64,000 nucleotides of DNA, taken from Pseudomonas viridiflava. GTDB taxonomy: Bacteria > Pseudomonadota > Gammaproteobacteria > Pseudomonadales > Pseudomonadaceae. Location: contig NZ_UWFA01000131.1 in the NCBI RefSeq assembly GCF_900601905.1, forward strand, positions 146,385 through 210,384, written 5' to 3'. The translations under genes and the position numbers were made by a program. Of this stretch, positions 9,115 through 18,443 are shown piece by piece; the first letter of the stretch is position 1; each line of letters begins with the position of its first letter. The notes under the pieces are model-generated. The model ran no database searches, was not told the DNA's origin, and saw nothing but the letters and a program-made list of their open reading frames with translations.

Positions 9115-9807
9115 TTATTGCGAACCTTTAGATTGCGCAGAGCAAGCCGCAAGTGGCTCACAGTTCTGTTCCACTTCGAATGGCTCATCCTCGCGCGGAG
9201 TCCACGGTGGCCCGAGCCCGATTGAGAACAGATAACGCTCCTCATCTGGACGCCTATCATCTGCAAAGCGATTCAAAGCCATCATCACTTGATACTTATC
9301 AGCAGCCTGCCAATAAGTTCTCCCCCCCTGTATGCCACGCAGGCGCTCACGCCATTGTGGAGTGTCCTCGAAAGCCGGGTCACTTACAGGATTGGTCAAA
9401 ACCCAGCCCTTGCTACGCCATTGATCCTGTAAATCTAACGCAACTCTCAAAGCATCATCCAGCAGCAGCGGCTCGGTTTGAGGGGACATACGCAGGCTTG
9501 TAATAATATTATTTTTAAAGAAAACAACAAAAAAACGAGCTGACTCTGTCACGAAGCCGTACTCTGGATCAGTGAATCGCAATCGGGCATCAGCATTCGG
9601 TATGCCATACCAAACTTCGTCCGGTATCAAAGGACTGAAATTAACGTTTGAAGCTTCTAGCATCCCCTCATAAGTCCCACCCACAGTCAAGCCAACTTCG
9701 GCTTGCTGTTTTGAATCGCTGAAAAGCGCGCAAAAACTTATGATCATCAATAAGATGACCGCGCGAACTAATGCGCTATGCTTCCGATTGTTCACCTTGA
9801 AAAACAT
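9115..9807 (-). CDS. Putative exported or membrane-anchored immunity-like protein
   Basis: I do not recognise the family of this 230-residue protein. Residues 10-30 form a single hydrophobic segment (LVRAVILLMIISFCALFS) that is either a signal peptide or an anchor, so the rest is likely periplasmic. The body has mixed alpha/beta character, with Trp-rich patches (DEVWYGIPN, WRSKGWVL, RTYWQAADKYQVMMALNRF). The ATG at 9807 shares its A with the stop of the upstream gene (TGATG); a GTG one codon earlier is also possible. A small exported protein coupled behind a possible effector and ahead of hcp fits an immunity protein, but this is inference from layout. The DNA at 9500-9530 is strikingly AT-rich compared with the backbone. 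Confidence 0.68.
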   Translation of the reverse strand: MFFKVNNRKHSALVRAVILLMIISFCALFSDSKQQAEVGLTVGGTYEGMLEASNVNFSPLIPDEVWYGIPNADARLRFTDPEYGFVTESARFFVVFFKNNIITSLRMSPQTEPLLLDDALRVALDLQDQWRSKGWVLTNPVSDPAFEDTPQWRERLRGIQGGRTYWQAADKYQVMMALNRFADDRRPDEERYLFSIGLGPPWTPREDEPFEVEQNCEPLAACSAQSKGSQ

Positions 9808-10940
9808 CACTGAACACCACCACCTTCACTAATTTCAATGATGGATTGCCTGACTGCGCTGTAGCTACTACTACTGAGTAATTCATCGAAACGGGCAGCC
9901 GCTTTCAAAACGAAAGGCATACGCTCTTTGACTTTAGATAAATCCGCGTACGGATTATCACTAAAGCTGACGGTAGTACCCTCTTCAACTCGCAGGCATT
10001 GACTAGAAAGCGTTAGCTCAATGGGCTGTGCCATGTTGGAAATCAAGTCAGTGACATACACTGCATGATTAGATCGAAGCAAGAGAACCAGATAGAAATC
10101 GCTATACATTGTAGGCTGCAAGATATTGACCTGCTCATGGAGCGCAAGCTGTTTGACACTTTCAGCAATGTCACCATTTTCGACTGCATCAAAGCCCTTT
10201 AATATCTCACCCCAATCAAGTCCAAACTGAAGCCTACTTTGCCCAATCGGCCACAGTACAGGGAATTTCGGATGCCCATATATCGACGCGCGCTTTTTCA
10301 AGCAATGCTTCAATTCGGCTAACCCACGCTTGGCATAAAACATATGCAATGGATATATATCCAGAAATAACGTGGTGTTACCGAGTGCCATCATTTCATG
10401 AACGTGCTCAACCCCCCTTAGAACCAATGAATGTGGCAGCCATGATGGAACACCATCATTTGCATTGGCTTGCCGGTAGGTTTCCAACAACTGCGCTTGG
10501 TCTTGCATTTTATCCGGAGTGAGCAGGCCAGACTCGCTGCGGCTGTCCCGTAGATCTTGCAGCGCATCCCGCTCAACCTTAATCCGCTCAATCGAATCCG
10601 CCGCATGCAACAAGCCACACCCCACCTGCTTGGAAGCAAATGCAGCCAACCCCGCCCACTGAAAGCGCGGGTCGTCCAACCATAACCGGGCATAGGCGGC
10701 GTTAATGGCGCGGTTGCGTTCTTTGGGGTCTGCGATAAGCACGCCGCCTGGGGCTACGATTTCTTCGGCCTCGCGCTGAAAGATGCGCCAGAGCCCTTCA
10801 CAGGTCAGGATTGGTACGTCGATGACTTCCAGGTCGCAGTCATAGACGTGAATCTTGCGTGTTTCGCACTCGGAAATCGGTACGGTGTTCTGATTCAGGA
10901 CTTGCTTGTCGCTGTCGAGATCCTTGAAGCCTTTGGTCAT
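9807..10940 (-). CDS. DUF2515-like protein, candidate type VI effector
   Basis: This 377-residue protein has no signal peptide or membrane helix. Around residues 75-105 the sequence KERNRAINAAYARLWLDD followed by FQWAGLAAFASKQVG resembles the DUF2515 family (Bacillus YppC-like), though I hold that assignment loosely. The C-terminal 100 residues are beta-rich. It heads a four-gene minus-strand run: this gene, the exported small protein, hcp and the transthyretin-like gene. The first third of the gene has the GC-rich codon use of the backbone, and the rest is richer in A/T, as seen in polymorphic effectors whose front part is conserved. I propose it is cargo for the Hcp protein. No catalytic motif is visible. 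Confidence 0.68.
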   Translation of the reverse strand: MTKGFKDLDSDKQVLNQNTVPISECETRKIHVYDCDLEVIDVPILTCEGLWRIFQREAEEIVAPGGVLIADPKERNRAINAAYARLWLDDPRFQWAGLAAFASKQVGCGLLHAADSIERIKVERDALQDLRDSRSESGLLTPDKMQDQAQLLETYRQANANDGVPSWLPHSLVLRGVEHVHEMMALGNTTLFLDIYPLHMFYAKRGLAELKHCLKKRASIYGHPKFPVLWPIGQSRLQFGLDWGEILKGFDAVENGDIAESVKQLALHEQVNILQPTMYSDFYLVLLLRSNHAVYVTDLISNMAQPIELTLSSQCLRVEEGTTVSFSDNPYADLSKVKERMPFVLKAAARFDELLSSSSYSAVRQSIIEISEGGGVQ

Positions 10941-11220
10941 GGGGCGGTCTCCAGATGAGATTCCGGCACCCTACCAGCGCTTCGCGCTACCCGATCACCA
11001 CACTAAAAATTCAGAAATGCCTGACAGCGCTGCGTATAAATTCCCGCACAAAATCGGAAAAAACATACAAATACGACGTTATTTGCGCAGAAACGACGCA
11101 CCCATCGATCAGCCAACGATTTGTTGCCAATTATTTGACTTGCGGCACTCTTGTTACAGAAAGAGAGGTGCTAGCATAGCGCCAGCAGTCGTCCTCAGCG
11201 AAACTTCAAGTAGCCAGGCC

Positions 11221-12882
11221 ATGAACGAGTCAGAAGACCCCAGTCGCGACCGTCTCAAGCATCATTTTGCTCAGCGAGTCATCCATCAGGCGCGTCAGAT
11301 TCTTGAGGCCTGGCAACGACTGCAGCAAAGCGAATGGTCGGCAGCAGACATGGCTGAGTTCAAGGAATCGAATCACCGCTTGCTGCGTTTTGCCGAGCGT
11401 TTCGAGCAGACCGAGCACGTCGAGCTGGCGCAGGCCATCGGCGTTTCGCTGGATGCCGTCGAAGCAAACCGCGGGCGCCTGAGCAGCGGGTTGATTACCG
11501 AGCTCAACCGCTTGATGCAGCGTTTGTCGCGCACCGGCCTGCGTCACGGCGACCGCTTCGAGCAGACCTCGCTGCCGCCTTTGCGCAAGCCGATCTACAT
11601 CGCCCTGCAGGATCACGAGCGCGCCGAGCGGCTGAGTAAACAATTGGAGTTCTTTGGCCTGTTCGCCCAGGCGCTGGAGAACTACGACCGGTTCAATGCC
11701 GCCATGGCTCAGCGCCACCCGGCCGCCATCGTGATCGACGTGGATTTCTGCGGTCCTGGCGAAGGCCTCAAGCTGGCGGCCCAGGTGCAGGAAGGCCTCG
11801 AACAGAAATTGCCGTTGCTGTTTTTCAGCCATCACGAAACCGACACCCCGACCCGTTTGGCGGCCGTGCGCGCAGGCGCAGAGGAGTTTCTGACGGGGAC
11901 GCTGGAAGCCTCAAGCCTGCTGGAAAAAATCGAAGTACTGACCTGCGTCGCTCAGTACGAACCTTATAAAGTGCTCGTCATCGACGATTCCCGGGCGCAG
12001 GCCACACACACCGAGCGGCTGCTCAACAGCGCGGGAATCGTGACGCGCACTTTGCTTGACCCGATCCAGGCCATGGCCGAGCTGGCTGATTTTCAACCGG
12101 ACCTGATCATCCTCGACATGTACATGCCGGGCTGCACCGGCACCGAGCTGGCCAAAGTGATTCGCCATAACGACCGTTATGTCAGCGTGCCAATTATCTA
12201 TCTGTCGGCCGAGGACGACCTGGACAAGCAGCTGGACGCCATGAGCGAGGGCGGCGATGACTTCCTGACCAAGCCCATCAAGCCGCGTCACCTTATTACC
12301 ACGGTGCGCAACCGGGCGGCTCGGGCGCGAAATCTCAAGGCGCGGATGGTCCGCGACAGCCTGACCGGCTTGTATAACCACACGCACATTCTGCAGCTGC
12401 TGGAGGATTGCAGCTTCCGCGCCCGACGCGAGAACCAGAGTTTGTGTTTCGCCATGCTCGATATCGACCACTTCAAGAAGGTCAATGACAGTCACGGCCA
12501 CCCCATGGGCGATCGGGTCATCAAGAGCCTGGCATTGTTCCTCAAGCAGCGGCTGCGCAAGACCGATTACATTGGCCGCTATGGCGGCGAAGAATTCGCC
12601 ATCGTGATGCCCGGCACCGAGCTGCACAACGCCCACAAAGTGCTGGATGAAATCCGTCGGCGCTTTGCGGAGATCAACTATCCGGCGCAACCTGCGGACC
12701 TGTTCTGCACATTCAGCGCCGGCGTGGTGGAGCTGGGCGATAACGATGACGCCCTGATGCTCGCCTCGCGCGCCGACGATGCGCTGTATCGGGCCAAGGA
12801 TGCAGGACGCAATCACGTGCACTGCAGCGGCGATGCGAAACAAAGCGCGATGTTGCTGGCTAGCCCTGCAGAGTCGCATTAA
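11221..12882 (+). CDS. gcbA: Diguanylate cyclase GcbA (REC-REC-GGDEF)
   Basis: This 553-residue enzyme makes c-di-GMP, which promotes attachment and biofilm formation. Residues 1-110 are a helical, Hpt-like bundle. A degenerate receiver follows (about 120-230), then a second receiver with phospho-acceptor Asp299 in LIILDMYMPG, and a C-terminal GGDEF domain. The active-site loop is GGEEF (455-459), and the product-inhibition I-site RKTD sits five residues before it (446-449). The family and the position just ahead of dsbD match PA4843 (gcbA/adcA) of P. aeruginosa, the GcbA of P. fluorescens. A longer frame runs back to 10906, but the ATG at 11221 (MNESEDPSRD) is the likely start. It is divergent from the DUF2515-like gene, with 280 bases between. 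Confidence 0.9.
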   Translation: MNESEDPSRDRLKHHFAQRVIHQARQILEAWQRLQQSEWSAADMAEFKESNHRLLRFAERFEQTEHVELAQAIGVSLDAVEANRGRLSSGLITELNRLMQRLSRTGLRHGDRFEQTSLPPLRKPIYIALQDHERAERLSKQLEFFGLFAQALENYDRFNAAMAQRHPAAIVIDVDFCGPGEGLKLAAQVQEGLEQKLPLLFFSHHETDTPTRLAAVRAGAEEFLTGTLEASSLLEKIEVLTCVAQYEPYKVLVIDDSRAQATHTERLLNSAGIVTRTLLDPIQAMAELADFQPDLIILDMYMPGCTGTELAKVIRHNDRYVSVPIIYLSAEDDLDKQLDAMSEGGDDFLTKPIKPRHLITTVRNRAARARNLKARMVRDSLTGLYNHTHILQLLEDCSFRARRENQSLCFAMLDIDHFKKVNDSHGHPMGDRVIKSLALFLKQRLRKTDYIGRYGGEEFAIVMPGTELHNAHKVLDEIRRRFAEINYPAQPADLFCTFSAGVVELGDNDDALMLASRADDALYRAKDAGRNHVHCSGDAKQSAMLLASPAESH

Positions 12883-12912
12883 CACCGCAGCTTTTGGGTT
12901 GAAAATGATGCC

Positions 12913-13022
12913 CTGTGGGAGCGACCGGGGTGGCGCTCCACCTTGCTCGCGAAGAGGCCGCCAAATCCGAAAAATCTCCAGAAGCGGGACCGCCGCCTTC
13001 GCGAGCAAGCTCGCTCCCACAA
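12913..13022. repeat. Composite REP element
   Basis: The outer arms are GTGGGAGCG at the left and AGCTCGCTCCCAC at the right. The left arm is interrupted by a short piece (GACCGGGGTGGCGCTCCACC) that itself forms a hairpin and is nearly the same as the small hairpin at 45590-45618. So this is a mosaic of two repeat types. Confidence 0.8.
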
Positions 13023-13144
13023 AAAATTACATCCGGATTGAGATAGTGGGTTAACCCACCCGACACCCGCCCTTACAAAGCCGTTTCCTGCACGGTTTGA
13101 GACACTCCGCTATGATGCGCGGACTTTCGAGAGACGAGACCGCC

Positions 13145-14932
13145 ATGCGCCGTTTGTTATGCCTGCTGCTGTTGATCCTTGCCCTGCCCGCCTCTGGCGC
13201 CGGCCTGCTGGACAGCCGACCCAGCTCGACGCTGGGTGGCGCGGCGCTGGATAACAGCAAGGATTTCCTGCCCGTTCGCCAGGCTTTCCAGCTCAATCTT
13301 ATCGACACCACCCCTGAATCCATCAAGCTGCGCTTCGTTGCCACCGAGGGCTATTACCTGTATCGCCACCGCTTTGCGTTCCGCACCGAGCCTGCCGACA
13401 TTGGCCTTGGAGCAGCGCAATTGCCGGACGGCGAAAAGAAGCACGACGAGTATTTTGGCGACGTCGAGGTCTACCACGGCATTCTTGACATCGATCTACC
13501 CCGTAAACCCGGCGACAATCGGCCTTTCACCCTGGTGGTGACCTATCAAGGCTGCGCCGACAAAGGCCTGTGTTACCCACCTGAAACCGAACGCCTGAGC
13601 ATTGGCGATACCGGCGCTGCTTCTGCCGCGGCCATAGCGCCCGGTGCCACCAGCAGCGGTTGGAGCTGGAAAGAACTGGCACTGTTCTTCCTCGCCGGTA
13701 TCGGTTTGACCTTCACGCCGTGCGTGCTGCCCATGCTGCCGATCCTTTCGGGTGTGGTGTTGCGCGGGCAAGTCGGCGGGTTGCGCGGTTTCAGCCTTTC
13801 CCTGGCCTATGTATTGCCTATGGCAATCAGCTTCGCGGCGCTGGGCGCGTTGATGGGCATGTTCGGCGCGGGCCTCAACCTGCAGGCGCGCCTGCAGTCT
13901 GCCTGGGTGCTGGTGCCGTTTTCCCTGTTCTTCGTGATTTTCGCCATCGCCATGTTTGGCGCCTTCGAGCTGCGTTTACCGCAGGCTATCAGCACCCGCC
14001 TGGACCGCATTGCAGGCAAGACCGAAGGCGGCTCACTGTGGGGTGCGGCCGTGCTGGGTGTGGTGTCCAGTCTGCTGGTTTCACCTTGTGTTTCCGCGCC
14101 GCTGGCGGGTGCGCTTCTTTATATAAGCGCCAGCGGCGATGCGCTGGGCGGCGCGCTGAAACTCTTCGCGCTGGGTCTGGGCATGGGCGCGCCGCTGCTG
14201 CTGGTCGCAACCGGCGGCGCGACCTGGCTGCCGAAAAGTGGCCCGTGGCTGGTCACTGTCAAGAATGCCATCGGCGTGTTGCTGCTGGGCCTGGCAATCG
14301 CCTTGCTCAGCCGGGTGCTGCCTGGACAGATCACCCTGCTGCTGACCGGGCTGCTGGCTGCCGGGGTCGCGCTGTTCCTCGGCACTCTGGAGTTGACTGC
14401 GAAAAATACCCGGCAACGACTGGCTCAACTGCTGGGTCTGTTTTTACTGGTCTATGCTCTGGCCTGCTGGATCGGCGCCTGGAGCGGTCAGACCGATCCA
14501 ACCCGGCCCCTGGGTCGTGCTCAATCGGCCTTGAGCAGCAATGCAGGCACAGCGAGCAACGCTTCTGACTGGCAGACGATCAGCACCGCTGCCGAACTGG
14601 AGCGGGTATTGAGCGAGGCGAAGAATGCAGGCCAGCCACTGTTGCTCGACTGGTACGCCGACTGGTGCATCAGCTGCAAGGTGATCGAGCATGAAGTGCT
14701 GCCCGATCCAGCCGTGATCGCTCAGTTGCAGGGCTATCGGCTGATCCGCTTCGACATGACTGAGAGCAACGCCGAGCAACGCGCATTACTGGACCGCTAC
14801 AAGTTGTTTGGCCCACCTGCGTTGCTGATTTTCGGCAAAAACGGCGTGGAACGTGCCGATGTGCGGATCGTCGGCGAAATCGACGCTGACGGCCTGATAG
14901 AGCGGTTGATTAGAGCAAATGACCCAATCTAG
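13145..14932 (+). CDS. dsbD: Thiol:disulfide interchange protein DsbD
   Basis: This 595-residue inner-membrane protein moves electrons from cytoplasmic thioredoxin to periplasmic DsbC and CcmG. It has a signal peptide (RRLLCLLLLILALPASGAG), an N-terminal immunoglobulin-like domain with redox cysteines in CADKGLCYPP, and an eight-helix membrane core with FTPCVLPMLP and SPCVSAPLAG. It ends in a C-terminal thioredoxin domain with WCISCK. The reading frame opens at 13097, but the signal peptide starts at the ATG at 13145. It lies between gcbA and aroQ, as in P. aeruginosa (where it is called dipZ). Length and all three cysteine pairs are normal. Confidence 0.96.
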   Translation: MRRLLCLLLLILALPASGAGLLDSRPSSTLGGAALDNSKDFLPVRQAFQLNLIDTTPESIKLRFVATEGYYLYRHRFAFRTEPADIGLGAAQLPDGEKKHDEYFGDVEVYHGILDIDLPRKPGDNRPFTLVVTYQGCADKGLCYPPETERLSIGDTGAASAAAIAPGATSSGWSWKELALFFLAGIGLTFTPCVLPMLPILSGVVLRGQVGGLRGFSLSLAYVLPMAISFAALGALMGMFGAGLNLQARLQSAWVLVPFSLFFVIFAIAMFGAFELRLPQAISTRLDRIAGKTEGGSLWGAAVLGVVSSLLVSPCVSAPLAGALLYISASGDALGGALKLFALGLGMGAPLLLVATGGATWLPKSGPWLVTVKNAIGVLLLGLAIALLSRVLPGQITLLLTGLLAAGVALFLGTLELTAKNTRQRLAQLLGLFLLVYALACWIGAWSGQTDPTRPLGRAQSALSSNAGTASNASDWQTISTAAELERVLSEAKNAGQPLLLDWYADWCISCKVIEHEVLPDPAVIAQLQGYRLIRFDMTESNAEQRALLDRYKLFGPPALLIFGKNGVERADVRIVGEIDADGLIERLIRANDPI

Positions 14933-15061
14933 CGATTGAGTCACAAACTTTTGGCGAACTTCGGTAATCGTGCGACCTATTGCAGTTAACTGGACAGTAC
15001 ACGGATGTTTGCGGCATAGTCGCCGGGCTTTGATGCTCGTAACCCTGACAAGGATCATCCG

Positions 15062-15514
15062 ATGGCGACTTTTCTGGTACTGCACGGCCCCAATCTGAAC
15101 CTGCTCGGAACTCGCGAGCCCGGGATCTACGGCGCGGTTACCCTGGCCCAGATCAATCAGAATCTGGAACAGCAGGCTCGCGACGCTGGCCACCATCTGA
15201 TGTATCTGCAAAGCAACGCCGAGTATGAATTGATCGATCGGATCCACGCTGCACGCGATGAAGGCGTGGATTTCATCGTGATCAATCCGGCGGCTTTTAC
15301 GCACACCAGCGTGGCAATACGTGACGCGCTGATGGGTGTGAGCATCCCATTCATCGAAGTGCATCTTTCAAACGTGCACAAACGCGAAGCTTTCCGCCAT
15401 CACTCCTATTTTTCCGATGTTGCTGTAGGAGTGATCTGCGGCCTTGGCGCCAGCGGTTACCGACTGGCCCTGGAGGCCGCCATGGAACAAGTGGCCAACC
15501 GTTCGAAGCCATGA
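15062..15514 (+). CDS. aroQ: Type II 3-dehydroquinate dehydratase AroQ
   Basis: This 150-residue enzyme dehydrates 3-dehydroquinate in the shikimate pathway to aromatic amino acids. It opens with the family signature [21 protein letters not shown], which contains the catalytic arginine and tyrosine, and has the conserved [17 protein letters not shown] and [18 protein letters not shown] motifs. The gene is directly ahead of accB with an 81-base gap, the usual aroQ-accB-accC order in gamma-proteobacteria. Confidence 0.97.
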   Translation: MATFLVLHGPNLNLLGTREPGIYGAVTLAQINQNLEQQARDAGHHLMYLQSNAEYELIDRIHAARDEGVDFIVINPAAFTHTSVAIRDALMGVSIPFIEVHLSNVHKREAFRHHSYFSDVAVGVICGLGASGYRLALEAAMEQVANRSKP

Positions 15515-15595
15515 CTGCGCAACCACAGGCTGCGCTGCACGGCTCGAACCGCTAACACCTTTTACCCCTGACCGACCCTTGGGAGTTGATGATTA

Positions 15596-16051
15596 ATGGA
15601 TATCCGTAAAGTCAAGAAACTGATCGAACTGCTGGAAGAGTCTGGCATCGACGAACTGGAAATCCGTGAAGGCGAAGAGTCCGTACGGATCAGCCGTCAC
15701 AGCAAGACTCCAGCACAACCGTATTACGCTCCGGCCCCCATGGCAGCTCCAGTTGCCGCGCCAGCAGCCGCTCCGGTTGCAGTCGTTGCAGAAGCACCGG
15801 CAGCACCGAAACTCAACGGCACCGTGGTCAAGTCGCCAATGGTCGGTACCTTCTACCGCACCCCGGCGCCTACTTCGCCAGCATTCGTCGAAGTCGGCCA
15901 GACCGTGAAGAAAGGCGACACTATCTGCATCGTTGAAGCGATGAAAATGATGAACCACATCGAAGCTGAAGTCAGCGGCGTGATCGAGTCCATCCTGGTA
16001 GAAAACGGTCAGCCGGTTGAGTATGACCAGCCGCTGTTCACCATCGTTTGA
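15596..16051 (+). CDS. accB: Acetyl-CoA carboxylase biotin carboxyl carrier protein AccB
   Basis: This 151-residue protein carries biotin for acetyl-CoA carboxylase, the committing step of fatty-acid synthesis. Residues 1-35 form the N-terminal helical part ([23 protein letters not shown]). A Pro/Ala linker follows (about 40-75), then the biotinyl domain with the target lysine Lys117 in [12 protein letters not shown]. It is translated from an ATG behind a GGGAGTTGATG sequence. It is followed 17 bases later by accC, so the two subunits are cotranscribed. Confidence 0.97.
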   Translation: MDIRKVKKLIELLEESGIDELEIREGEESVRISRHSKTPAQPYYAPAPMAAPVAAPAAAPVAVVAEAPAAPKLNGTVVKSPMVGTFYRTPAPTSPAFVEVGQTVKKGDTICIVEAMKMMNHIEAEVSGVIESILVENGQPVEYDQPLFTIV

Positions 16052-16068
16052 ACCGGGGAGAGCCTGCG

Positions 16069-17412
16069 ATGTTGGAAAAAGTCCTGATCGCCAACCGCGG
16101 CGAAATCGCCTTGCGCATCTTGCGTGCCTGTAAAGAACTGGGCATCAAGACCGTCGCGGTCCATTCCACGGCAGACCGTGAGCTGATGCACCTGGGCCTG
16201 GCGGACGAAACCGTCTGCATCGGCCCGGCACCGGCCAACCTGTCGTACCTGAACATCCCGGCCATCATTTCGGCTGCGGAACTGACCGGCGCCACGGCGA
16301 TTCACCCGGGCTACGGCTTCCTGGCGGAAAACGCCGACTTTGCCGAACAGGTCGAGAAATCCGGCTTCGCCTTTATCGGCCCGAGAGCTGAAACCATCCG
16401 CCTGATGGGCGACAAGGTTTCCGCCAAGGACGCCATGAAGCGCGCCAACGTGCCAACGGTTCCAGGTTCCGACGGCCCACTGCCGGAAGACGAAGAAACC
16501 GCATTGCGCATCGGCCGTGAAGTCGGCTACCCGGTGATCATCAAGGCCGCCGGTGGCGGTGGTGGTCGCGGCATGCGGGTGGTGCACAAGGAAGAAGACC
16601 TGATCGAAGCCGCCAAGCAGACCCGCGCCGAAGCGGCTGCCTGGTTCAGCAACCCGATGGTCTACCTGGAAAAATACCTGACAAACCCACGTCACGTGGA
16701 AGTCCAGGTGATTTCCGACGGTCAGGGCCAGGCGATTCACCTGGGCGACCGCGATTGCTCGCTGCAGCGCCGTCACCAGAAAGTCCTGGAAGAAGCGCCG
16801 GCACCGTTCATCGACGAACAGGCCCGCAAGGACGTGTTCGCCGCCTGCGTCAAGGCGTGTGTGGACATCGGCTACCGTGGCGCGGGTACTTTCGAGTTCC
16901 TGTACGAGAACGGCCGTTTCTACTTCATCGAGATGAACACTCGTGTTCAGGTCGAGCACCCGGTTTCGGAAATGGTCACCGGTATCGACATAGTCAAGGA
17001 GATGCTCAGCATCGCCGCTGGCAACAAACTGTCGTTTACCCAGGATGACGTGGTCATTCACGGGCACTCGCTGGAATGCCGGATCAACGCCGAAGATCCG
17101 AAAACCTTTGTTCCGAGCCCAGGCCTGGTCAAGCACTTCCACGCGCCAGGCGGCAATGGCGTGCGGGTCGACTCGCACCTGTACAGCGGCTACAAGGTTC
17201 CGTCCAACTACGACTCGCTGATCGGCAAGCTGATCACCTGGGGCGCCACCCGCGACGAGGCCATGGCCCGCATGCGCAATGCCCTGGACGAAATCGTGGT
17301 CGACGGCATCAAGACCAACATCCCGCTGCACCGTGATCTGACCCGTGATGAAGGCTTCTGCGAAGGCGGCGTCAACATTCACTACCTGGAACACAAACTG
17401 GCTAATCAATAA
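16069..17412 (+). CDS. accC: Biotin carboxylase AccC
   Basis: This 447-residue ATP-grasp enzyme carboxylates the biotin on AccB. It opens [18 protein letters not shown]. It has the glycine-rich ATP loop [14 protein letters not shown], the [10 protein letters not shown] motif, [12 protein letters not shown] and [14 protein letters not shown]. The frame extends seven codons upstream (16048), but the ATG at 16069 after AACCGGGGAG is the accepted start. It is followed by a strong terminator, so the aroQ/accB/accC unit ends here. Confidence 0.97.
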   Translation: MLEKVLIANRGEIALRILRACKELGIKTVAVHSTADRELMHLGLADETVCIGPAPANLSYLNIPAIISAAELTGATAIHPGYGFLAENADFAEQVEKSGFAFIGPRAETIRLMGDKVSAKDAMKRANVPTVPGSDGPLPEDEETALRIGREVGYPVIIKAAGGGGGRGMRVVHKEEDLIEAAKQTRAEAAAWFSNPMVYLEKYLTNPRHVEVQVISDGQGQAIHLGDRDCSLQRRHQKVLEEAPAPFIDEQARKDVFAACVKACVDIGYRGAGTFEFLYENGRFYFIEMNTRVQVEHPVSEMVTGIDIVKEMLSIAAGNKLSFTQDDVVIHGHSLECRINAEDPKTFVPSPGLVKHFHAPGGNGVRVDSHLYSGYKVPSNYDSLIGKLITWGATRDEAMARMRNALDEIVVDGIKTNIPLHRDLTRDEGFCEGGVNIHYLEHKLANQ

Positions 17413-17429
17413 GCCCGTTTGCCCCAGCA

Positions 17430-17463
17430 CGACAAAGCCGCTTTCAAAGCGGCTTTGTTGTTT
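17430..17463 (+). terminator. Rho-independent terminator after accC
   Basis: A perfect 13-bp stem, ACAAAGCCGCTTT at 17432-17444 and its complement at 17446-17458, is followed by TGTTT. It lies 18 bases past the accC stop. Confidence 0.85.
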
Positions 17464-17540
17464 GTGGCGCAGCACAGTAAACTTGCCGGTTTTAAGCTGC
17501 ACGCAATTGCAGACCATTTTTCACACGAAGGTAACCCGCC

Positions 17541-18419
17541 ATGCCCTGGCTGCAAGTCCGTCTCGCCATCAGTCCAGAACAAGCCGAAACCTACGAAGAC
17601 GCCCTTCTCGAAGTCGGCGCCGTATCGGTCACGTTCATGGACGCTGAAGATCAGCCGATCTTCGAGCCGGAACTGAACACCACACCACTGTGGTCGCACA
17701 CCCATCTGCTGGCCCTTTTCGAAGCCGACACCGACGCCGATCAGGTCCTGGCGCACCTGCGCCTGCTGACCGATGCAGAACTGCCCGAGCACATGAGCGA
17801 AGTTATCGAAGATCAGGACTGGGAGCGCAGCTGGATGGATAACTTCCATCCCATGCGTTTCGGTCAACGCCTGTGGATCGTGCCGAGCTGGCATGCCGCA
17901 CCGGAGCCCGGGGCAGTCAATCTGCTGCTTGATCCGGGCCTGGCTTTTGGCACCGGTACCCACCCCACCACCGCCTTGTGCCTGGAATGGCTCGATGGTC
18001 AGGACCTCAAAGACTGCAACCTGCTGGATTTTGGCTGCGGCTCGGGCATCCTTGCCATCGCCGCCCTGTTGCTGGGCGCGAAACAGGCAGTCGGCACCGA
18101 CATCGACGTACAGGCATTGGAAGCCTCGCGTGACAATGCCGGGCGCAACAACATCGCCCCGGAGCTTTTCGAACTGTATCTACCGCAAGACATGCCGCAG
18201 CAACAGGCCGATGTACTGGTGGCCAATATTCTTGCCGGACCACTGGTCTCGCTGGCACCGCAGTTGGCAACCCTGGTCAAACCCGGTGGTCGCCTGGCAC
18301 TGTCCGGCATTCTCGCCGAACAGGGCGAAGAGGTTGCCGCAGCCTACGCTGATACTTTTGACCTCGATCCGATCGCCAACCGTGATGGTTGGGTTCGCAT
18401 CACCGGCCGTCGCCGTTAA
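17541..18419 (+). CDS. prmA: Ribosomal protein L11 methyltransferase PrmA
   Basis: This 292-residue enzyme methylates ribosomal protein L11 using SAM. The N-terminal substrate domain opens [16 protein letters not shown]. The linker holds the [16 protein letters not shown] stretch. The C-terminal Rossmann domain has [16 protein letters not shown], the SAM loop [15 protein letters not shown] and VANILAGPL. The gene sits between accC and a DUF3426 gene, the usual Pseudomonas order. The length is normal. Confidence 0.97.
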   Translation: MPWLQVRLAISPEQAETYEDALLEVGAVSVTFMDAEDQPIFEPELNTTPLWSHTHLLALFEADTDADQVLAHLRLLTDAELPEHMSEVIEDQDWERSWMDNFHPMRFGQRLWIVPSWHAAPEPGAVNLLLDPGLAFGTGTHPTTALCLEWLDGQDLKDCNLLDFGCGSGILAIAALLLGAKQAVGTDIDVQALEASRDNAGRNNIAPELFELYLPQDMPQQQADVLVANILAGPLVSLAPQLATLVKPGGRLALSGILAEQGEEVAAAYADTFDLDPIANRDGWVRITGRRR

Positions 18420-18443
18420 TCGCCGCCTCAACCGGATAGCCGC

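Noticed and set aside
16009..17517. 502-residue minus-strand frame opposite accC
   Set aside because: accC on the plus strand is unmistakable; this is its shadow.
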